Source of the DNA: Achromobacter sp. MYb9
GTDB lineage: Bacteria; Pseudomonadota; Gammaproteobacteria; Burkholderiales; Burkholderiaceae_B
Direction: 5' to 3'
NCBI RefSeq assembly: GCF_002975275.1
Contig: NZ_PCOQ01000001.1
Coordinates: 496,001 to 560,000 of the forward strand
Length of the DNA stretch: 64,000 bases
Position 1 is the first letter of the stretch. Each line of letters starts with the position of its first letter. Made by a program: the position numbers and the translations under genes. Below are positions 10,051-18,594 of this stretch, piece after piece. The notes under the pieces were generated by a model. That model saw only the letters and a program-made list of their open reading frames with translations, ran no database searches and was not told the DNA's origin.

Positions 10051-10140
10051 ATGCCCACCCCCCTCAATACCCCCCCGTGCACGCGCCGAACCTTGCGTTT
10101 CACGACAATGGCGCGCGCGCTGACTGCGGAACACGCGTGA
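10051..10140 (+). CDS. Possible 29-residue leader ORF, coupled to the next gene
   Basis: An ATG at 10051 is preceded by a good ribosome site (CAGGAG, about 9 nt away) and reads 29 codons to a TGA at 10138-10140. That TGA overlaps the GTG at 10137 that starts the following frame. The peptide is basic with no recognisable family. The value of the call lies in the arrangement: the strong ribosome site belongs to this short frame, and the longer gene would be reached by translational coupling. It could also be chance. Confidence 0.35.
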   Translation: MPTPLNTPPCTRRTLRFTTMARALTAEHA

Positions 10141-10580
10141 GCGCTTTCAGAAGGTCGATCGCCAAATTCGCGAATGCGTGCGTGAAGTTGCTTCCCCCCG
10201 CATCGCCGTCACCGCGTGGCGGTGGCGGTGAACCCAAGCGCACGGTACAGCGCGACCACGCGGCCATCTCGTCGCCGTGGCGCATCTACCGCATCTATGC
10301 CCGCCCCGGGCATCTGCTGATGCGCAATGAACAGGGCCGGATCCTGGACCTGGGCGTCATGAAAGGCGCTGAACCCGACCTGGCATACCGCCTGTTCGCC
10401 AGTGACCTTCAAGGCAAGGGCTTCGCCACGCGCACCTTGCTGCTGGACGACATTGCCCGCCGCATCGAAGCCGGCGAAATCAACAAGGAACTGCTGAACC
10501 TGCCCGATTGGGATCAGCCCCTTGGCGCCGACCTGGACCGCGGCACGCATACGGATGTGTCGATGAAGCTGGGGCGGTAA
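10137..10580 (+). CDS. Hypothetical protein, GTG start
   Basis: 147 residues from the GTG at 10137. The frame stays open further upstream to an ATG at 9999, but that part has no ribosome site and is low-complexity. The C-terminal 90 residues look like a real folded domain (IYARPGHLLMRNEQGRILDL, then LLLDDIARRIEAGEINKELLNLPDWD). The first 55 residues are basic and poorly structured. No family recognised, no signal peptide, no membrane helix. It may be translated by coupling to the 29-codon ORF. An alternative is a start at the internal ATG of MRNEQGR. Confidence 0.6.
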   Translation: MSAFRRSIAKFANACVKLLPPASPSPRGGGGEPKRTVQRDHAAISSPWRIYRIYARPGHLLMRNEQGRILDLGVMKGAEPDLAYRLFASDLQGKGFATRTLLLDDIARRIEAGEINKELLNLPDWDQPLGADLDRGTHTDVSMKLGR

Positions 10581-10612
10581 ACCGCCCGCCTCACCCGCAT
10601 GGGATACTGTCC

Positions 10613-10630
10613 CCCTGAAAATTTTCAGGG
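10613..10630. promoter_or_regulatory. Perfect 18-bp palindrome over a ribosome-binding site
   Basis: CCCTGAAAATTTTCAGGG reads the same on both strands. Its right end (AGGG) is the only Shine-Dalgarno-like sequence before the ATG at 10638. It could be an operator or an mRNA hairpin hiding the ribosome site. Confidence 0.55.
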
Positions 10631-10637
10631 CCCGCCC

Positions 10638-11933
10638 ATGCAAGACCCCACCGCAATCCTGGACGCGTTTGCACGCCTGGGGTGGAAGAACAACGACCCG
10701 ATGGCGCAGACGCTGCGGTTGCGCCTTGAAGACCCGAAGGCGCTGGGCGAACTGGTCGCGCAAGCGCTGGACCGCTCGCTCGACAACGCCACGTTCATCG
10801 ATGCCGCGCTCGACCTCATGGACGACGACGCCTACGCGGCGACGGTCACCCAGGCATGGCAGCGCGCGATGCAAGGCGTCCGTTCGGACATCCTGTCCGC
10901 GGTGCTGGATTCCGCTGCCCTGCAATACCCCGATGCCTTTGCCGGCCACTGGGAACGCCTGCTTGCCGCCGTGCACACCGGCGACGGCGGACCGGAATAC
11001 CTGGATGGCCAAGCCTGGCGCGCGCTGGACGACGCGACGATCGACGCATGGCGCGCCGGGCTGGAACCGGACATCAGTGAAGGAACGCTGGGCCGCGCGC
11101 GCGCCATCGCCCTGCTTCGCTCTCGACGGCCGAACGCCGTGCTGCATGCCTGGGCGCGCTTGTTTCCCGACGCATCGGATCCCGCTGCCCGCTCCTGGCT
11201 GATGCTTGCCGGCTATGCCAGACAGGCGGACGGCTTGCGTTCACTGCACACGGAATCCCCCTTGCACATCGGATTCAGCGCCGCACAGCGCAAGCCCATG
11301 CTGGCGAGCCAACCCGCCTGGCGACGCGACATCCAGAAGGCCCATCCCACCTGGAACCCCGGCACGCCGCCCGTCACGCAAGCGCGCATGGGCGGCGTGC
11401 TGGCCAGCACCTGCGGACTCTGCCATGCTCCGTTGCATCGATTGCTGTCCGTGCAGAAGCCCGCCCTCGCAGGCATCGGCGGCAGCGGCCCGATCGAATT
11501 CGCCACCTGCCTGTCTTGCCAAGGTTGGGAAAGCGACGGCCCGATGTTCTATCGGCACGACGCCGACGGCGTCGCCAGCGCGCACCCGGTCCAGCAGCGC
11601 GACGACCCCTTGCGTCCCGAGGTCGTCGCCAACGCGTTGCAAGACGCCGAAGTCCAGCTCTTTGCCGCCCCCGGCCGCTGGGCCTGCCAGGATTGGGGCG
11701 AATCAAACGGCCGCCAGAACCTCAGCCGCGTCGGCGGCGCACCCAGCTGGGTGCAATCCCCCGACTACCCGGCCTGCCCCGACTGCCAACAGGACATGGC
11801 CTTCGTCATGCAACTGGATTCCGGATTGCCGCAGGCCGACGGCGGCGAATGGTTGTGGGGCAGCGGCGGCTGCAACTACACCTTCTGGTGCGCCGGCTGC
11901 CGCGTCAGCGGGCAACTGTGGCAATGCACGTAG
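10638..11933 (+). CDS. Cys-rich protein with DUF1963-like C-terminus
   Basis: 431 residues from the ATG at 10638, the first start after the palindromic ribosome-site region. The N-terminal 200 residues are helical and Ala/Leu/Asp-rich, like an armadillo-type repeat array. The C-terminal half carries four CxxC pairs (CGLC, CLSC, CPDC, CAGC), probably two zinc sites. The segment GGAPSWVQ...CPDCQQDMAFVMQLDSG matches the pattern of DUF1963 (YwqG-like) proteins, in which a GG-P-x-W-x-Q motif precedes a Met-Phe-x-x-Gln strand. Family function is unknown; such proteins are sometimes found with polymorphic toxins as immunity partners, but no toxin gene is next to it. Confidence 0.75.
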   Translation: MQDPTAILDAFARLGWKNNDPMAQTLRLRLEDPKALGELVAQALDRSLDNATFIDAALDLMDDDAYAATVTQAWQRAMQGVRSDILSAVLDSAALQYPDAFAGHWERLLAAVHTGDGGPEYLDGQAWRALDDATIDAWRAGLEPDISEGTLGRARAIALLRSRRPNAVLHAWARLFPDASDPAARSWLMLAGYARQADGLRSLHTESPLHIGFSAAQRKPMLASQPAWRRDIQKAHPTWNPGTPPVTQARMGGVLASTCGLCHAPLHRLLSVQKPALAGIGGSGPIEFATCLSCQGWESDGPMFYRHDADGVASAHPVQQRDDPLRPEVVANALQDAEVQLFAAPGRWACQDWGESNGRQNLSRVGGAPSWVQSPDYPACPDCQQDMAFVMQLDSGLPQADGGEWLWGSGGCNYTFWCAGCRVSGQLWQCT

Positions 11934-12104
11934 ACGACTGATTTTTCGCGTGCTGGGTTCTGGGAAAGCGCCGGTTCGATGGCGGCGGCTGTCCTCGATC
12001 GCGCCGTCGCTGGGTCCGATAATTCGCCGCATCTGCCCCTCCCTTTTTTTAGACGCGCTGCCACCAACGCCGGACAGCCCGCGCTTGGCCTACCAAGGAA
12101 ACTA

Positions 12105-12497
12105 ATGAAATATCCCATCGCCATAGAACCCGGCAGCGAAACGCAGGCCTGGGGCGTTGTTGTCCCGGATCTGTCCGGTTGCTTTTCCGGTGCCGACTCA
12201 GGCATTGATGATGCCATCGAGAACGCCAAGGAAGCGATCGGACTCTGGATCGAGTCTGCATTGGATAGCGGCGAACCCGTACCGCCGCCGGGCCGCATTC
12301 ACGTTCATCAAGCCAATCCGGAGTTTGCTGGCTGGATCTGGGCAATCGTTGAAATCGACCCTGCGGTGATGGACGACACCATCGAACGCGTCAACATTAC
12401 CTTGCCTCGCCGCATCCTCGCCAGGATCGACGCAAAGGCGCGCGCCGCGGGAGAAAGCCGGTCTGGATACATCGCCCATCTGGCGCTAACGCGCTAA
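12105..12497 (+). CDS. Solitary HicB-type antitoxin-like protein
   Basis: 130 residues, with AAGGAA 6 nt before the ATG. Residues 1-60 match the HicB partial RNase-H fold (MKYPIAIEPG, PDLSGCFS, a DAIENAKEAIGLWIE helix, then PPPG). Residues about 90-130 form a ribbon-helix-helix DNA-binding domain (RVNITLPRRILARIDAKA). HicB normally neutralises the HicA RNase and represses the hicAB operon. Neither the 170 bp upstream nor the downstream gene encodes a HicA, so this is either an orphan antitoxin or a free-standing regulator. Confidence 0.85.
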   Translation: MKYPIAIEPGSETQAWGVVVPDLSGCFSGADSGIDDAIENAKEAIGLWIESALDSGEPVPPPGRIHVHQANPEFAGWIWAIVEIDPAVMDDTIERVNITLPRRILARIDAKARAAGESRSGYIAHLALTR

Positions 12498-12569
12498 GCC
12501 AGCAATGATCGGCTAAGGTATTGGCCTGCATTTCACTCCCACCTTCAACACCAGCCTGACCTTGACGCA

Positions 12570-12965
12570 ATGACCACTTCCCCCTACCCCATCGCCATCA
12601 GCCCCGACCAGGTTGGCGAATACCCTGCCCTGACCAAATCCGGCGGCGGCTATTTCTACGATGACGTGTTGGAATACCGCGTGTGGGTGCACCCGCATGC
12701 GGGTGGCGAGGACTTGCACGATGGCGACGACTATTACTATGCGTTCGCCACGTTCGAGGACGCGGCGGAATGCTCGAACGAGACGCCGGGCGCGGAGCAG
12801 CCGCTGGTGCTGGTCCGGCAGTTCGAGTCCATCAACGAACCGTCGCCGGGCGTCTTCGAGCATTACACCACCGAGCGCATCACCGAATGGCGTGTGGAGT
12901 GGCTGGCGGACTGCAAGCGCACCGCCGCCTCCATCCCGGACTTCCTGAAAAGCCGCGCGCGCTAG
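12570..12965 (+). CDS. Conserved hypothetical protein
   Basis: 131 residues, acidic and rich in Tyr/Trp, without signal peptide or membrane helix. It has a strongly patterned sequence (GEYPALTKSGGGYFYDDVLEYRVW; YYYAFATFEDAAE; ERITEWRVEWL) that I know as a widespread uncharacterised proteobacterial family. Database labels calling it an acetyltransferase are not supported by any motif I can see here. It sits 72 nt behind the HicB-like gene and converges on the SDR gene. Confidence 0.75.
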   Translation: MTTSPYPIAISPDQVGEYPALTKSGGGYFYDDVLEYRVWVHPHAGGEDLHDGDDYYYAFATFEDAAECSNETPGAEQPLVLVRQFESINEPSPGVFEHYTTERITEWRVEWLADCKRTAASIPDFLKSRAR

Positions 12966-12976
12966 GCGCCTGCCCG

Positions 12977-13717
12977 TCAGCTCATGTACACGCCACCGTT
13001 GATGGCGTAGTTGGCGCCCGTCACGAAGGCCGCCTCGTCGGACGCCAGCCAGGCGCACAACCCGGCCAGGTCGCGGGCGGTGCCCAACCGCCCCACGGGC
13101 ACGCTTTCGATGATGCGGTCCAACAGCGCGGGCGGGAAAGCCTTCACGGTATCGTCCGCGATGAAGCCGGGCGACACCAGGTTCACCGTCACGCCGCGCG
13201 CCGCCACTTCCTGCGCCAATGACCGCGTGAAGCCGATCACCGCGCCCTTGGCGGTGGCGTAGTTGATCTGGCCGATCTGGCCTTTTTCGGCCGCGACCGA
13301 TCCGATGTTGATGATGCGGCCCCAGCCGCGGTCGGCCATGCTGTCAACGACCTGCTTGGTGCTGTTGAACAAGGTGTCCAGATTGCTGCGCAACACGGCC
13401 GACCAGTCTGCATACGCCATCTGGCGAAAGCGCATGTCCAGCATCGATCCGGCATTATTGACCAGCACATCGATCTCGCCGACTTCGCGGCGGACCTTCG
13501 CGAACGCCGCCTCGGTCGACGCCCAGTCGGTTGCATCCCCTTCCGACGCGATGAAGTCGTAGCCCAGGGATTGCTGTTCCTTCAGCCACGCGTCGCGGCG
13601 CGACGAACGCGGGCCGCAGCCGGCCACCACGCGGTGCCCGGCCTGGTGTAGCGCCTGGCAGATCGCGGTGCCCGTATGGCCCATTCCACTGGTGACATAA
13701 GCAATGCGCAAAGCCAT
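12977..13717 (-). CDS. SDR-family oxidoreductase, acetoacetyl-CoA reductase-like
   Basis: 246 residues. This is a classical short-chain dehydrogenase/reductase with a Rossmann nucleotide site near the N-terminus (TSGMGHTG replacing the usual TGGxxGIG), an NNAG motif (residues 87-90), a catalytic Ser in NIGSVAAEKG and YATAK (Tyr/Lys) about 15 residues later. The closing AINGGVYMS is typical of the PhaB/acetoacetyl-CoA reductase branch, which makes (R)-3-hydroxybutyryl-CoA with NADPH. It is 37 nt behind the citrate carrier gene on the same strand, so a role in handling the imported acid is also possible. Confidence 0.85.
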   Translation of the reverse strand: MALRIAYVTSGMGHTGTAICQALHQAGHRVVAGCGPRSSRRDAWLKEQQSLGYDFIASEGDATDWASTEAAFAKVRREVGEIDVLVNNAGSMLDMRFRQMAYADWSAVLRSNLDTLFNSTKQVVDSMADRGWGRIINIGSVAAEKGQIGQINYATAKGAVIGFTRSLAQEVAARGVTVNLVSPGFIADDTVKAFPPALLDRIIESVPVGRLGTARDLAGLCAWLASDEAAFVTGANYAINGGVYMS

Positions 13718-13754
13718 GAACGTTCCTTTATGAAAGTGCGGCAGGCGCCGCGGA

Positions 13755-15095
13755 TCAACCCACCGCCCCGACCAGCGGGAACAGGCCGAACGCCAGCGCG
13801 GCCGCCAGCATCACCATGCAGACCATCGTGGCCCACTTCAGCGCGTAGCGCTGGTGGTCGCCGAATTCCACGCCTGCCAAGCCAACCAGCAGGTACGTCG
13901 ACGGCACCAGGGGGCTCAGCAAATGCACCGGCTGGCCGATGAGCGACGCGCGCGCCATCTCGACGGGCGAAATGCCGTAGCCCTGCGCGGCTTCGCTCAG
14001 GATGGGCAACACTCCGAAGTAGAACGCGTCGTTGGACATGAAGAACGTGAACGGCAGGCTGACCAGGGCGGTGATGCCGGCCAGATACGGTCCCATCGCG
14101 TCCGGAATCACGGCAAGCAGGCTGCGCGACATGGCCTCGACCATGCCCGTGCCCGACAGGATGCCCGTGAAGATGCCCGCGGCGAAAATCAACGACACCA
14201 CCGACAGCACGTTGCCCGCGTGTTGCGCGACGCGGCGGCGCTGCTCGGCCAGGTTTGGATAGTTGATGATCAGCGCAACCGCGAAAGCGATCATGAACAG
14301 CACCGGCAACGGCAGAATGCCCATCACCAGGCTGACCATCAGCGCCAGCGTCAGCCCGGCGTTCACCCACAGCAGCTTGGGGCGGCGCAGGTCGTGGTCG
14401 ACTTCGATCTCGGGCAGATTCTTGGGACCGTCTTCGTCGTAGCCGGCATGCAACGACGCGCCCTGCGGCAACGACAGCACGCCCAGGCGGCGGCGCTCGC
14501 GCAAGCCCAGGAAGAACGCCAGGACCAGGATCGAAACGATGGCCACGCCCATCACCGGCACCAGCGGCACGAAGATATCGCCCGCATCCACGTGCAAGGC
14601 GCTGGCGGCGCGCGCCGTCGGCCCGCCCCACGGTGTCAGGTTCATGACGCCGCTGGCCAGCATCGCCAGGCAGGTCATGGACAGCGCGTTCATTTTCAAG
14701 CGGCGGTACAGCGGCAGCATCGAGGCCACCACGATCATATAGGTCGTCGAGCCGTCACCGTCCAGCGAGATCACCAGCGCCAGCACGGTGGTACCGACCA
14801 CGATTTTCAGCGGATCGCCCTTCACCGCGCGCAGGATGCGGCCCACGATGGGGTCGAACAGGCCTGCGTCGATCATCACCCCGAAATACAGGATCGCGAA
14901 CATCAGCATCACACCGGTGGGCGCGATCTTGCGGATGCCGTCCAGCATCATCTTGTCGATACCGGCGCCGAAGCCGCCCAGCAACGCAAAAATAATGGGG
15001 ACAAGGATAAGGGCGACCAAGGGCGACAGGCGCTTGGTCATGATCAGCGTCATGAACGTGATCACCATGCCGAAGCCAAGCAGGGTCAGAAGCAT
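13755..15095 (-). CDS. CitMHS-family citrate:cation carrier
   Basis: 446 residues, about 11-12 hydrophobic segments. The sequence carries hallmarks of the CitMHS family of citrate-metal:proton symporters: MLLTLLGFGMVITFM at the start, DGDGSTTYMI about residues 112-121, NLTPWGGPTARAASAL about residues 152-167 and FFMSNDAFYFGVLPI in the second half. It sits in the inner membrane and probably takes up citrate or a related tricarboxylate complexed with a divalent metal. GGAG precedes the ATG. It is divergent from a TctDE-like two-component system 157 bp away, which very likely controls it, and is followed by an SDR gene. Confidence 0.92.
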   Translation of the reverse strand: MLLTLLGFGMVITFMTLIMTKRLSPLVALILVPIIFALLGGFGAGIDKMMLDGIRKIAPTGVMLMFAILYFGVMIDAGLFDPIVGRILRAVKGDPLKIVVGTTVLALVISLDGDGSTTYMIVVASMLPLYRRLKMNALSMTCLAMLASGVMNLTPWGGPTARAASALHVDAGDIFVPLVPVMGVAIVSILVLAFFLGLRERRRLGVLSLPQGASLHAGYDEDGPKNLPEIEVDHDLRRPKLLWVNAGLTLALMVSLVMGILPLPVLFMIAFAVALIINYPNLAEQRRRVAQHAGNVLSVVSLIFAAGIFTGILSGTGMVEAMSRSLLAVIPDAMGPYLAGITALVSLPFTFFMSNDAFYFGVLPILSEAAQGYGISPVEMARASLIGQPVHLLSPLVPSTYLLVGLAGVEFGDHQRYALKWATMVCMVMLAAALAFGLFPLVGAVG

Positions 15096-15252
15096 GAGGG
15101 GTATCTCCGACTAGTCATTGTTATGTGTGGCGCTGCTTCCGGCGGGGGAAGCAGGTGCGCAAGACTAGGAAGAAAAGCTGTCTGGAACCTGTCGTTTTCG
15201 TGCAGGCGCGCCCGCGAAGCCCCGGGCACGCACGGGGCTTTACAATCGGCCG

Positions 15253-15957
15253 ATGCGCATCCTGGTAATCGAAGACGACGAGGATCTGGCCGACGCCATC
15301 GTCCGCCGGCTGCGCCGTCTCGGCCATGCCGTGGATTTGCAGAAAGACGGGCTCAGCGCCGACGGCGTGCTGCAATACGAGACCTTCGACCTTGTCATCC
15401 TGGACATCGGGCTGCCCCGCATGTCCGGGTTCGACATCCTGCATCGCCTGCGCGACCGGGGCAGCAAGACGCCAGTGCTGGCCCTGACCGCCCGCATCGA
15501 CATCGAAGATCGCGTCCATGCCCTGGATACCGGGGCCGACGATTATCTGGCCAAGCCCTTTGACTTCCGCGAGCTGGAAGCCCGCTGCCGCGCGCTGCTG
15601 CGCCGGCCGCTCGCCCAGGCAGCCGGCGTGCAACGTTTTGGCGACTTGACCATCGATAGCGCCGCCCGCCAGGTCACCCTGGCCGGTCAACGCATCGACC
15701 TGCCCAAGCGCGAGTACAGCCTGCTGGAAATTCTGCTGGCCGGCATGAACCGCGCCGTCAGTAAAACGGAAATCGCCAACAAGCTGTTCGCCTTCGACGA
15801 CGACGCCGCCCCCAACGCCATCGAGGTCTACATCGCCCGTCTGCGTCGCAAGCTGGAAGGGTCGCCGCTACGCATCGAAACGCAGCGCGGCACGGGTTAT
15901 CTGCTGACCGCCACCGACGACGCGGACAGCGGCGCGCCGCCCCCGCCCCGGGCCTGA
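15253..15957 (+). CDS. OmpR-family response regulator (TctD-like)
   Basis: 234 residues. N-terminal receiver domain with the acidic pocket EDD (7-9), phospho-acceptor Asp51 (LVILDIGLP) and Lys101 (LAKPF). The C-terminal winged helix (about residues 130-222) has KREYSLLEILL and the recognition region NAIEVYIARLRRKL, ending RGTGYLL. It is the TctD subtype that controls carboxylate uptake genes in betaproteobacteria. The kinase gene starts 3 nt after its stop, and the citrate carrier lies divergently, which is its likely target. Confidence 0.92.
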   Translation: MRILVIEDDEDLADAIVRRLRRLGHAVDLQKDGLSADGVLQYETFDLVILDIGLPRMSGFDILHRLRDRGSKTPVLALTARIDIEDRVHALDTGADDYLAKPFDFRELEARCRALLRRPLAQAAGVQRFGDLTIDSAARQVTLAGQRIDLPKREYSLLEILLAGMNRAVSKTEIANKLFAFDDDAAPNAIEVYIARLRRKLEGSPLRIETQRGTGYLLTATDDADSGAPPPPRA

Positions 15958-15960
15958 CCC

Positions 15961-17349
15961 GTGCAGCACGGCCGCATCTCCGTCCGCCGCCGCCTGCTGG
16001 CCATGCTGATGACGCTGTTCGCCGTCGGCCTGGGCGCGCTGTACCTGCTGGTGCGCGGCTATGCGCATCAAACCGCCGACACCACTTATGACCAGCTGCT
16101 GCGCGCATCGGTGCTTTCCATGGCCGACAGCCTGCAACTGGTGCAGGGCAAATGGCAGATGGACATGCCCTACGCCGCCCTGGCGCTGCTGGAACAGGCG
16201 CCGCGCGATCGCGTGTTCTACCGCGTGGCCACCGGCAGCGGCGCGCTGATCTCCGGCTATGCCGACCTGCCGCCCCCGCCCGACGATTCGCGCCAGCTCT
16301 ACACCGCGGCCTATCAGGGCGGGCCGGTGCGCATCGCCTGGATGGAGCGCAAGGTGGCGGGCCCCCACAGCGCCGAATCCGCCGTCATCCAGGTGGCGCA
16401 AACGCGCGAGGCCCGCAATGCACTGGCCGAAAATATCCTCTGGCAGGGCACCCTGGCGCTGATCGGGTTCACGGCCGCGGCGCTGGCCCTGGCGTACTGG
16501 GGCCTGCAACGGTCCCTGTTCCCCATCCAGCGCATCGAACGTGAACTGGCCGCCCGCAACGCCTCCGACCTGCATCCCATCACCGCGCCGGTGCCCGAAG
16601 AGCTGGACACCCTGGTGCACTCGCTGGACGGCTTCATGGCGCGCCTGGCGGACAACCTGGACACGCTGCGCCTTTTCATCGCCGAAGCCGCGCATCAATT
16701 GCGCACGCCGCTAGCCGCGTTGCACGCGCAGATGGAAGTGGCGCTGGACGAAGAGGATCCGGCCGAGCAACGCCGCAGCCTGGTGGCCGTGCTGCGCAAT
16801 GCCGAAAAACTGTCGCGGCTGGTCAATCAGCTGCTTAGCGACGCCAGCGTCATTCACCGCAGCAACGTCAAGCAGTTCCAGCCCGTGAACGTGGCCGACC
16901 TGCTCAGCCAGGCCGTGCATGACACCGTGCCGCAAGCCGACCCACAACCGGACGTCCGGCTGCGCCTGCCGCAATCTGCCGACGCCAGGCCGCCCCTGGT
17001 ACTGGGCGATAGCCTGATGCTGCGCGAAGCCTTCAAGAACCTGATCGACAACGCCCTGCGCCACGGCAGCAACGAACACGGGCACATCGACATCCGGCTG
17101 GACGCCGACGACGGCAATTGGCGCATCACGGTATCGGACCAGGGGCCGGGCATTCCGCCAGCGCTGGCCAACACCGCGTTTGAGCGCTTCGCTCGTGGGC
17201 CGAACCCCCGCACGCCCGGCGCCGGCCTGGGATTGTCGATCATCAAGCGCGTCGTCGACGTCCACCAGGGCAGGCTCAGCCTGAGCAACCGCGTGGGCGG
17301 CGGCCTGGATGCCATCATGACATTGAAAGCCGCCCCCCATGATGCGTAG
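15961..17349 (+). CDS. Sensor histidine kinase (TctE-like)
   Basis: 462 residues from a GTG start 3 nt after the response regulator. A first membrane helix (residues 10-30), a periplasmic domain of about 140 residues of the 2CSK_N type, a second helix near residues 160-185, a HAMP-like linker, and the dimerisation/phosphotransfer helix with His245 (AAHQLRTPLAAL) follow. The ATPase domain shows the N box (NLIDNALRHG), G1 (DQGPGIPP) and G2 (GAGLGLSI). It should sense a tricarboxylate, directly or through the binding protein encoded by the overlapping next gene, and phosphorylate the upstream regulator. Confidence 0.92.
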   Translation: MQHGRISVRRRLLAMLMTLFAVGLGALYLLVRGYAHQTADTTYDQLLRASVLSMADSLQLVQGKWQMDMPYAALALLEQAPRDRVFYRVATGSGALISGYADLPPPPDDSRQLYTAAYQGGPVRIAWMERKVAGPHSAESAVIQVAQTREARNALAENILWQGTLALIGFTAAALALAYWGLQRSLFPIQRIERELAARNASDLHPITAPVPEELDTLVHSLDGFMARLADNLDTLRLFIAEAAHQLRTPLAALHAQMEVALDEEDPAEQRRSLVAVLRNAEKLSRLVNQLLSDASVIHRSNVKQFQPVNVADLLSQAVHDTVPQADPQPDVRLRLPQSADARPPLVLGDSLMLREAFKNLIDNALRHGSNEHGHIDIRLDADDGNWRITVSDQGPGIPPALANTAFERFARGPNPRTPGAGLGLSIIKRVVDVHQGRLSLSNRVGGGLDAIMTLKAAPHDA

Positions 17350-18418
17350 CGTCCTGTCCGTGATCCGCGCCGCCGGCGCGATGGCCGCTCTGCTGCTTGC
17401 CTTGCTGCCTGCCGCGACGGGACACGCCGCCGAGGTCAGCGGCGGCGGCCTGACACTGGGCCCGGCCGACAGCAAGAACGTGCTGATCTTGCACGCTTCC
17501 AACAGCGTGCAGGTCTTTCGCGGCGTACTGGAGGACTTCAGCGCACTGAATCCCGGCATCCGGCTGGAATACACCGAACTGTCCACGCAACAGCTCTATC
17601 GCGACACCGTCGAGCGCGCCGCACGGCCTGCCGTCAAGAGCGGCCCCGATCTGGTCATCAGCAGCGCCATGGACTTGCAGACCAAGCTGGTGAACGACGG
17701 CTACGCGCAGACGCACGTATCGCCCGAGACCCGTTCGCTGCCGGCCTGGGCCAACTGGCGCGACGAGGTTTTCAGCATCGGCACCGATCCTATCGTCATG
17801 GTCTACAACACGCGTCGGCTTGCCGCCGCGCGCGTGCCGCACACCCGCCGTGAACTGCTGTCGCTGCTGCAAGCGCCCGACCGGCCGCTGGCGGACCGGA
17901 TTTCGACTTACGACGTGCAGGGCAGCGGCATCGGCTACCTGGCCGCCACGCAGGACACGCGCCTGGACAGCATGGCCGGCGCATTGCTGGCAGCCTTCGG
18001 CCGCAACGGCGTGTCCGTCCACGAGTCCACCGAGGATGCGCTGGACAAACTGGAGCGCGGCGACATCACGCTGGCCTATAACCTGCTGGAGTCCTATACG
18101 CGGCACCGTATCGACCAGGGCGCGCCGCTGGCGATCATCTATCCGCAGGACTACACGTTGATGCTGTCGCGCTCGGCGATCATTCCGAAACAGGCGCCTC
18201 GCGGCGACCTGGGCGCGCTGCTGCTGGATTATCTGCTGTCGCCCCGGGGCCAGGAAATGCTGGCCAAGCAGTCCGGCATGCGGCCAGTCAATGCCTCGGT
18301 CGTCCCGGCGGCCGGCGTGCGCCCCATGGCGCTGGGCGTCGGGTTGCTGGTGTATCTGGATCCGTTGAAAAAACGGCATTTCCTGGACGTCTGGCGGGCA
18401 GCCATGCAGACGCCCTGA
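17339..18418 (+). CDS. Periplasmic solute-binding protein of the two-component operon
   Basis: 359 residues. Its ATG overlaps the last 11 bp of the kinase gene, so translation is coupled. A Sec signal peptide ending ATGHAAE (about residue 30) is followed by a type 2 periplasmic binding fold (VLILHASNSVQVFRGVLEDF; DPIVMVYNTRRL; ALDKLERGDITLAYNLLES). It belongs with the iron/polyamine-type ABC receptors. No permease or ATPase gene is adjacent. The likely role is therefore a co-sensor that presents ligand to the TctE-like kinase rather than a transport receptor; that is inference from position. Confidence 0.85.
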   Translation: MMRSVLSVIRAAGAMAALLLALLPAATGHAAEVSGGGLTLGPADSKNVLILHASNSVQVFRGVLEDFSALNPGIRLEYTELSTQQLYRDTVERAARPAVKSGPDLVISSAMDLQTKLVNDGYAQTHVSPETRSLPAWANWRDEVFSIGTDPIVMVYNTRRLAAARVPHTRRELLSLLQAPDRPLADRISTYDVQGSGIGYLAATQDTRLDSMAGALLAAFGRNGVSVHESTEDALDKLERGDITLAYNLLESYTRHRIDQGAPLAIIYPQDYTLMLSRSAIIPKQAPRGDLGALLLDYLLSPRGQEMLAKQSGMRPVNASVVPAAGVRPMALGVGLLVYLDPLKKRHFLDVWRAAMQTP

Positions 18419-18594
18419 AGCAGATGCCCCGGTACGGCTGCCCCATGGCGGGCAGATATGCCGTTTTCCTTGCGTCCAATGGACAGGGATTCCTCCCGGA
18501 TCACCCATTCACGCGCATAATTTCCCCCTGGGCCCCACCCACCACCTGCGACACGTAGCCGCGCTTACGTTTGAACCAGCGTTGGAGGCACATC

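Noticed and set aside
11934..12104. Possible HicA toxin gene before HicB
   Set aside because: Too short, and no frame shows the GSHHxF-type motif of HicA.
13854..15563. 569-codon plus-strand frame over the CitMHS gene
   Set aside because: Antisense shadow rich in His/Gln/Arg; it also runs into the response-regulator start region and shows no domain.
18438..18455. CTGCCC/GGGCAG hairpin after the binding-protein gene
   Set aside because: Short stem and no clear T-tract directly behind it; too weak to call a terminator.
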